Part shown: in pieces, positions 6,833 through 7,354 of the stretch
Layout: every line of letters starts with the position of its first letter
Position numbering within the stretch: the first letter of the stretch is position 1
Assembly: GCA_038209155.1 (NCBI GenBank)
Contig: JBBQYA010000113.1
Coordinates: forward strand, 1 to 7,354
Reading direction: 5' to 3'
Length of the DNA: 7,354 nt
DNA from: JBBQYA01 sp038209155
Lineage (GTDB): Bacteria > Bacteroidota > Bacteroidia > Sphingobacteriales > Sphingobacteriaceae
Translations under genes and position numbers: made by a program
The notes under the pieces: generated by a model
Seen by the model: the letters and a program-made list of their open reading frames with translations, nothing else
Databases searched by the model: none
What the model was told of the DNA's origin: nothing

Positions 6833-6865
6833 AGGATGCCCTCCAACATTGAAGGGTAAAATCCT
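6833..6865 (+). other. GC-richer imperfect hairpin upstream of rlmH
   Basis: AGGAT (6833-6837) pairs with ATCCT (6861-6865). Stacked inside it, GCCCT (6838-6842) pairs with AGGGT (6853-6857, including one G-T wobble). Three unpaired A residues (6858-6860) form a bulge, and the loop is 10 nt (CCAACATTGA). Ten base pairs with seven strong G-C pairs stand out in AT-rich surroundings. It lies 75 bp before the rlmH ATG. It is not followed by a T tract, so it is not a normal terminator. It could be part of a leader or small RNA. Confidence 0.35.
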
Positions 6866-6939
6866 GCATATAGGCAAGATTTCATTTCATCTTTTCTATT
6901 CAATCATAATTCGTATTCTGGCAATAATAATTTAAATTA

Positions 6940-7354
6940 ATGAAAATCAAACTGATACAAATAGGAAAAACAGAAGAATCTTATTTGGTAGAAGGAATAA
7001 GAAAATATGCAGATCGGCTACAGCATTATTTACAATTTACAGTGCTTACAATCCCTGCATTAAAAAATGCCAAGAATTTGCTTCCTGTAGATTTCAAAAA
7101 TCAAGAAGCCGATTTACTATTAAAGCAATTTCAGACCAGCGATTTTATTATTCTTTTGGATGAGAATGGCAAGGAATTTTCTTCAACCCAAATGGCAGAA
7201 TATATTCGAAAACAAGGTGTAGATGGTAATTCAAACTTAGTTTTTGTGATTGGAGGACCATTCGGTTTTCACGATCAAATATACCAACGTGCCGATCTAA
7301 AAATAAGTTTATCTAAATTAACTTTTTCTCACCAAATGATTCGATTGCTATTCA
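6940..7354 (+). CDS. rlmH: 23S rRNA (pseudouridine1915-N3)-methyltransferase, C-terminus cut by window edge
   Basis: SPOUT-class methyltransferase (YbeA/RlmH family) that uses S-adenosylmethionine to methylate N3 of pseudouridine 1915 in helix 69 of 23S rRNA on assembled ribosomes. I translated 138 codons from the ATG at 6940; the frame is open to the window end. The N-terminus MKIKLIQIGKT is typical. ILLDENGKEFSS (71-82) matches the family LDExGKxxSS motif, FVIGGPFGFH (102-111) is the SAM-binding loop of the C-terminal trefoil knot, and LSKLTFSHQMIR (124-135) is the conserved knot helix. Family proteins are usually about 157 residues, so only about 19 residues are missing, including the C-terminal end that helps bind substrate. 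No Shine-Dalgarno is seen; the leader is AT-rich (AATAATAATTTAAATTA). Identity is secure. Confidence 0.95.
   Translation, partial: MKIKLIQIGKTEESYLVEGIRKYADRLQHYLQFTVLTIPALKNAKNLLPVDFKNQEADLLLKQFQTSDFIILLDENGKEFSSTQMAEYIRKQGVDGNSNLVFVIGGPFGFHDQIYQRADLKISLSKLTFSHQMIRLLF

Larger units (their letters stand above)
6680..6939 (+). other. Intergenic stretch between aconitase terminator and rlmH
   Basis: These 260 bp hold no credible protein gene. The first 80 bp are plain AT-rich sequence. TACTTTTG at 6761-6768 is an exact fit to the Bacteroidota -7 consensus TAnnTTTG, but no TTG lies about 19 bp upstream, so it is only a weak promoter candidate. If used, it would give rlmH an unusually long leader of about 165 nt, or start a small RNA. 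Possible RNA secondary structure occupies 6783-6865 (listed separately). From 6876 to the rlmH ATG the sequence is again AT-rich, without a T-tract terminator. Confidence 0.45.

Noticed and set aside
6836..6859. Seven-codon frame MPSNIEG, which could be a leader peptide before rlmH
   Set aside because: An AAGG stretch directly abuts the ATG, too close for a ribosome site, and short frames of this kind are expected by chance. The bases are better explained by the hairpin at 6833-6865.
1..7354. Mobile element, phage, CRISPR array, tRNA or toxin-antitoxin module
   Set aside because: No transposase or integrase domain, no regularly spaced direct repeats, no tRNA-like cloverleaf and no small paired genes were seen; the genes look like stable chromosomal housekeeping content.

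Overview
The window looks like ordinary chromosome from an AT-rich member of the Bacteroidota (Bacteroidetes), with G+C roughly one third by eye. The protein types support this: a mitochondrial-type aconitase of about 755 residues, a TolC-family protein with the FNFGRSIDP signature common in that phylum, a GpsA with GGGSWAT and GPCHAEEV motifs, and a short NodB-type deacetylase. Starts are preceded by A-rich or T-rich leaders with no clear Shine-Dalgarno sequence, as is usual in this phylum. No mobile element, CRISPR array, tRNA or rRNA was seen.

Layout: two transcription blocks diverge from a 152-bp intergenic region (3511-3662). Leftward (minus strand), a TolC-family outer-membrane channel (2074-3510) is followed by a MacA/AcrA-type periplasmic adaptor (662-2020). 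The pair ends in a strong intrinsic terminator (604-640). Just beyond it lies gpsA (glycerol-3-phosphate dehydrogenase, GTG start at 590), which runs off the left edge. Rightward (plus strand) come a polysaccharide deacetylase (3663-4274), aconitase (4372-6636) with its own intrinsic terminator (6643-6679), a 260-bp gap with possible RNA structure (6680-6939), and rlmH (6940 onward), which runs off the right edge.

Functionally, the channel and adaptor are two of the three parts of a tripartite efflux or secretion system. The inner-membrane pump is not in the window, and the terminator argues that it is not the next gene. The other genes are housekeeping: phospholipid precursor synthesis (gpsA), glycan modification (deacetylase), TCA cycle (aconitase) and 23S rRNA modification (rlmH). 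They do not form one pathway.

I found no convincing undescribed system. The best leads are non-coding: a pair of identical self-complementary ATTGCAAT sites 30 bp apart in the divergent promoter region, and a GC-richer imperfect hairpin plus an alternative-pairing segment upstream of rlmH.
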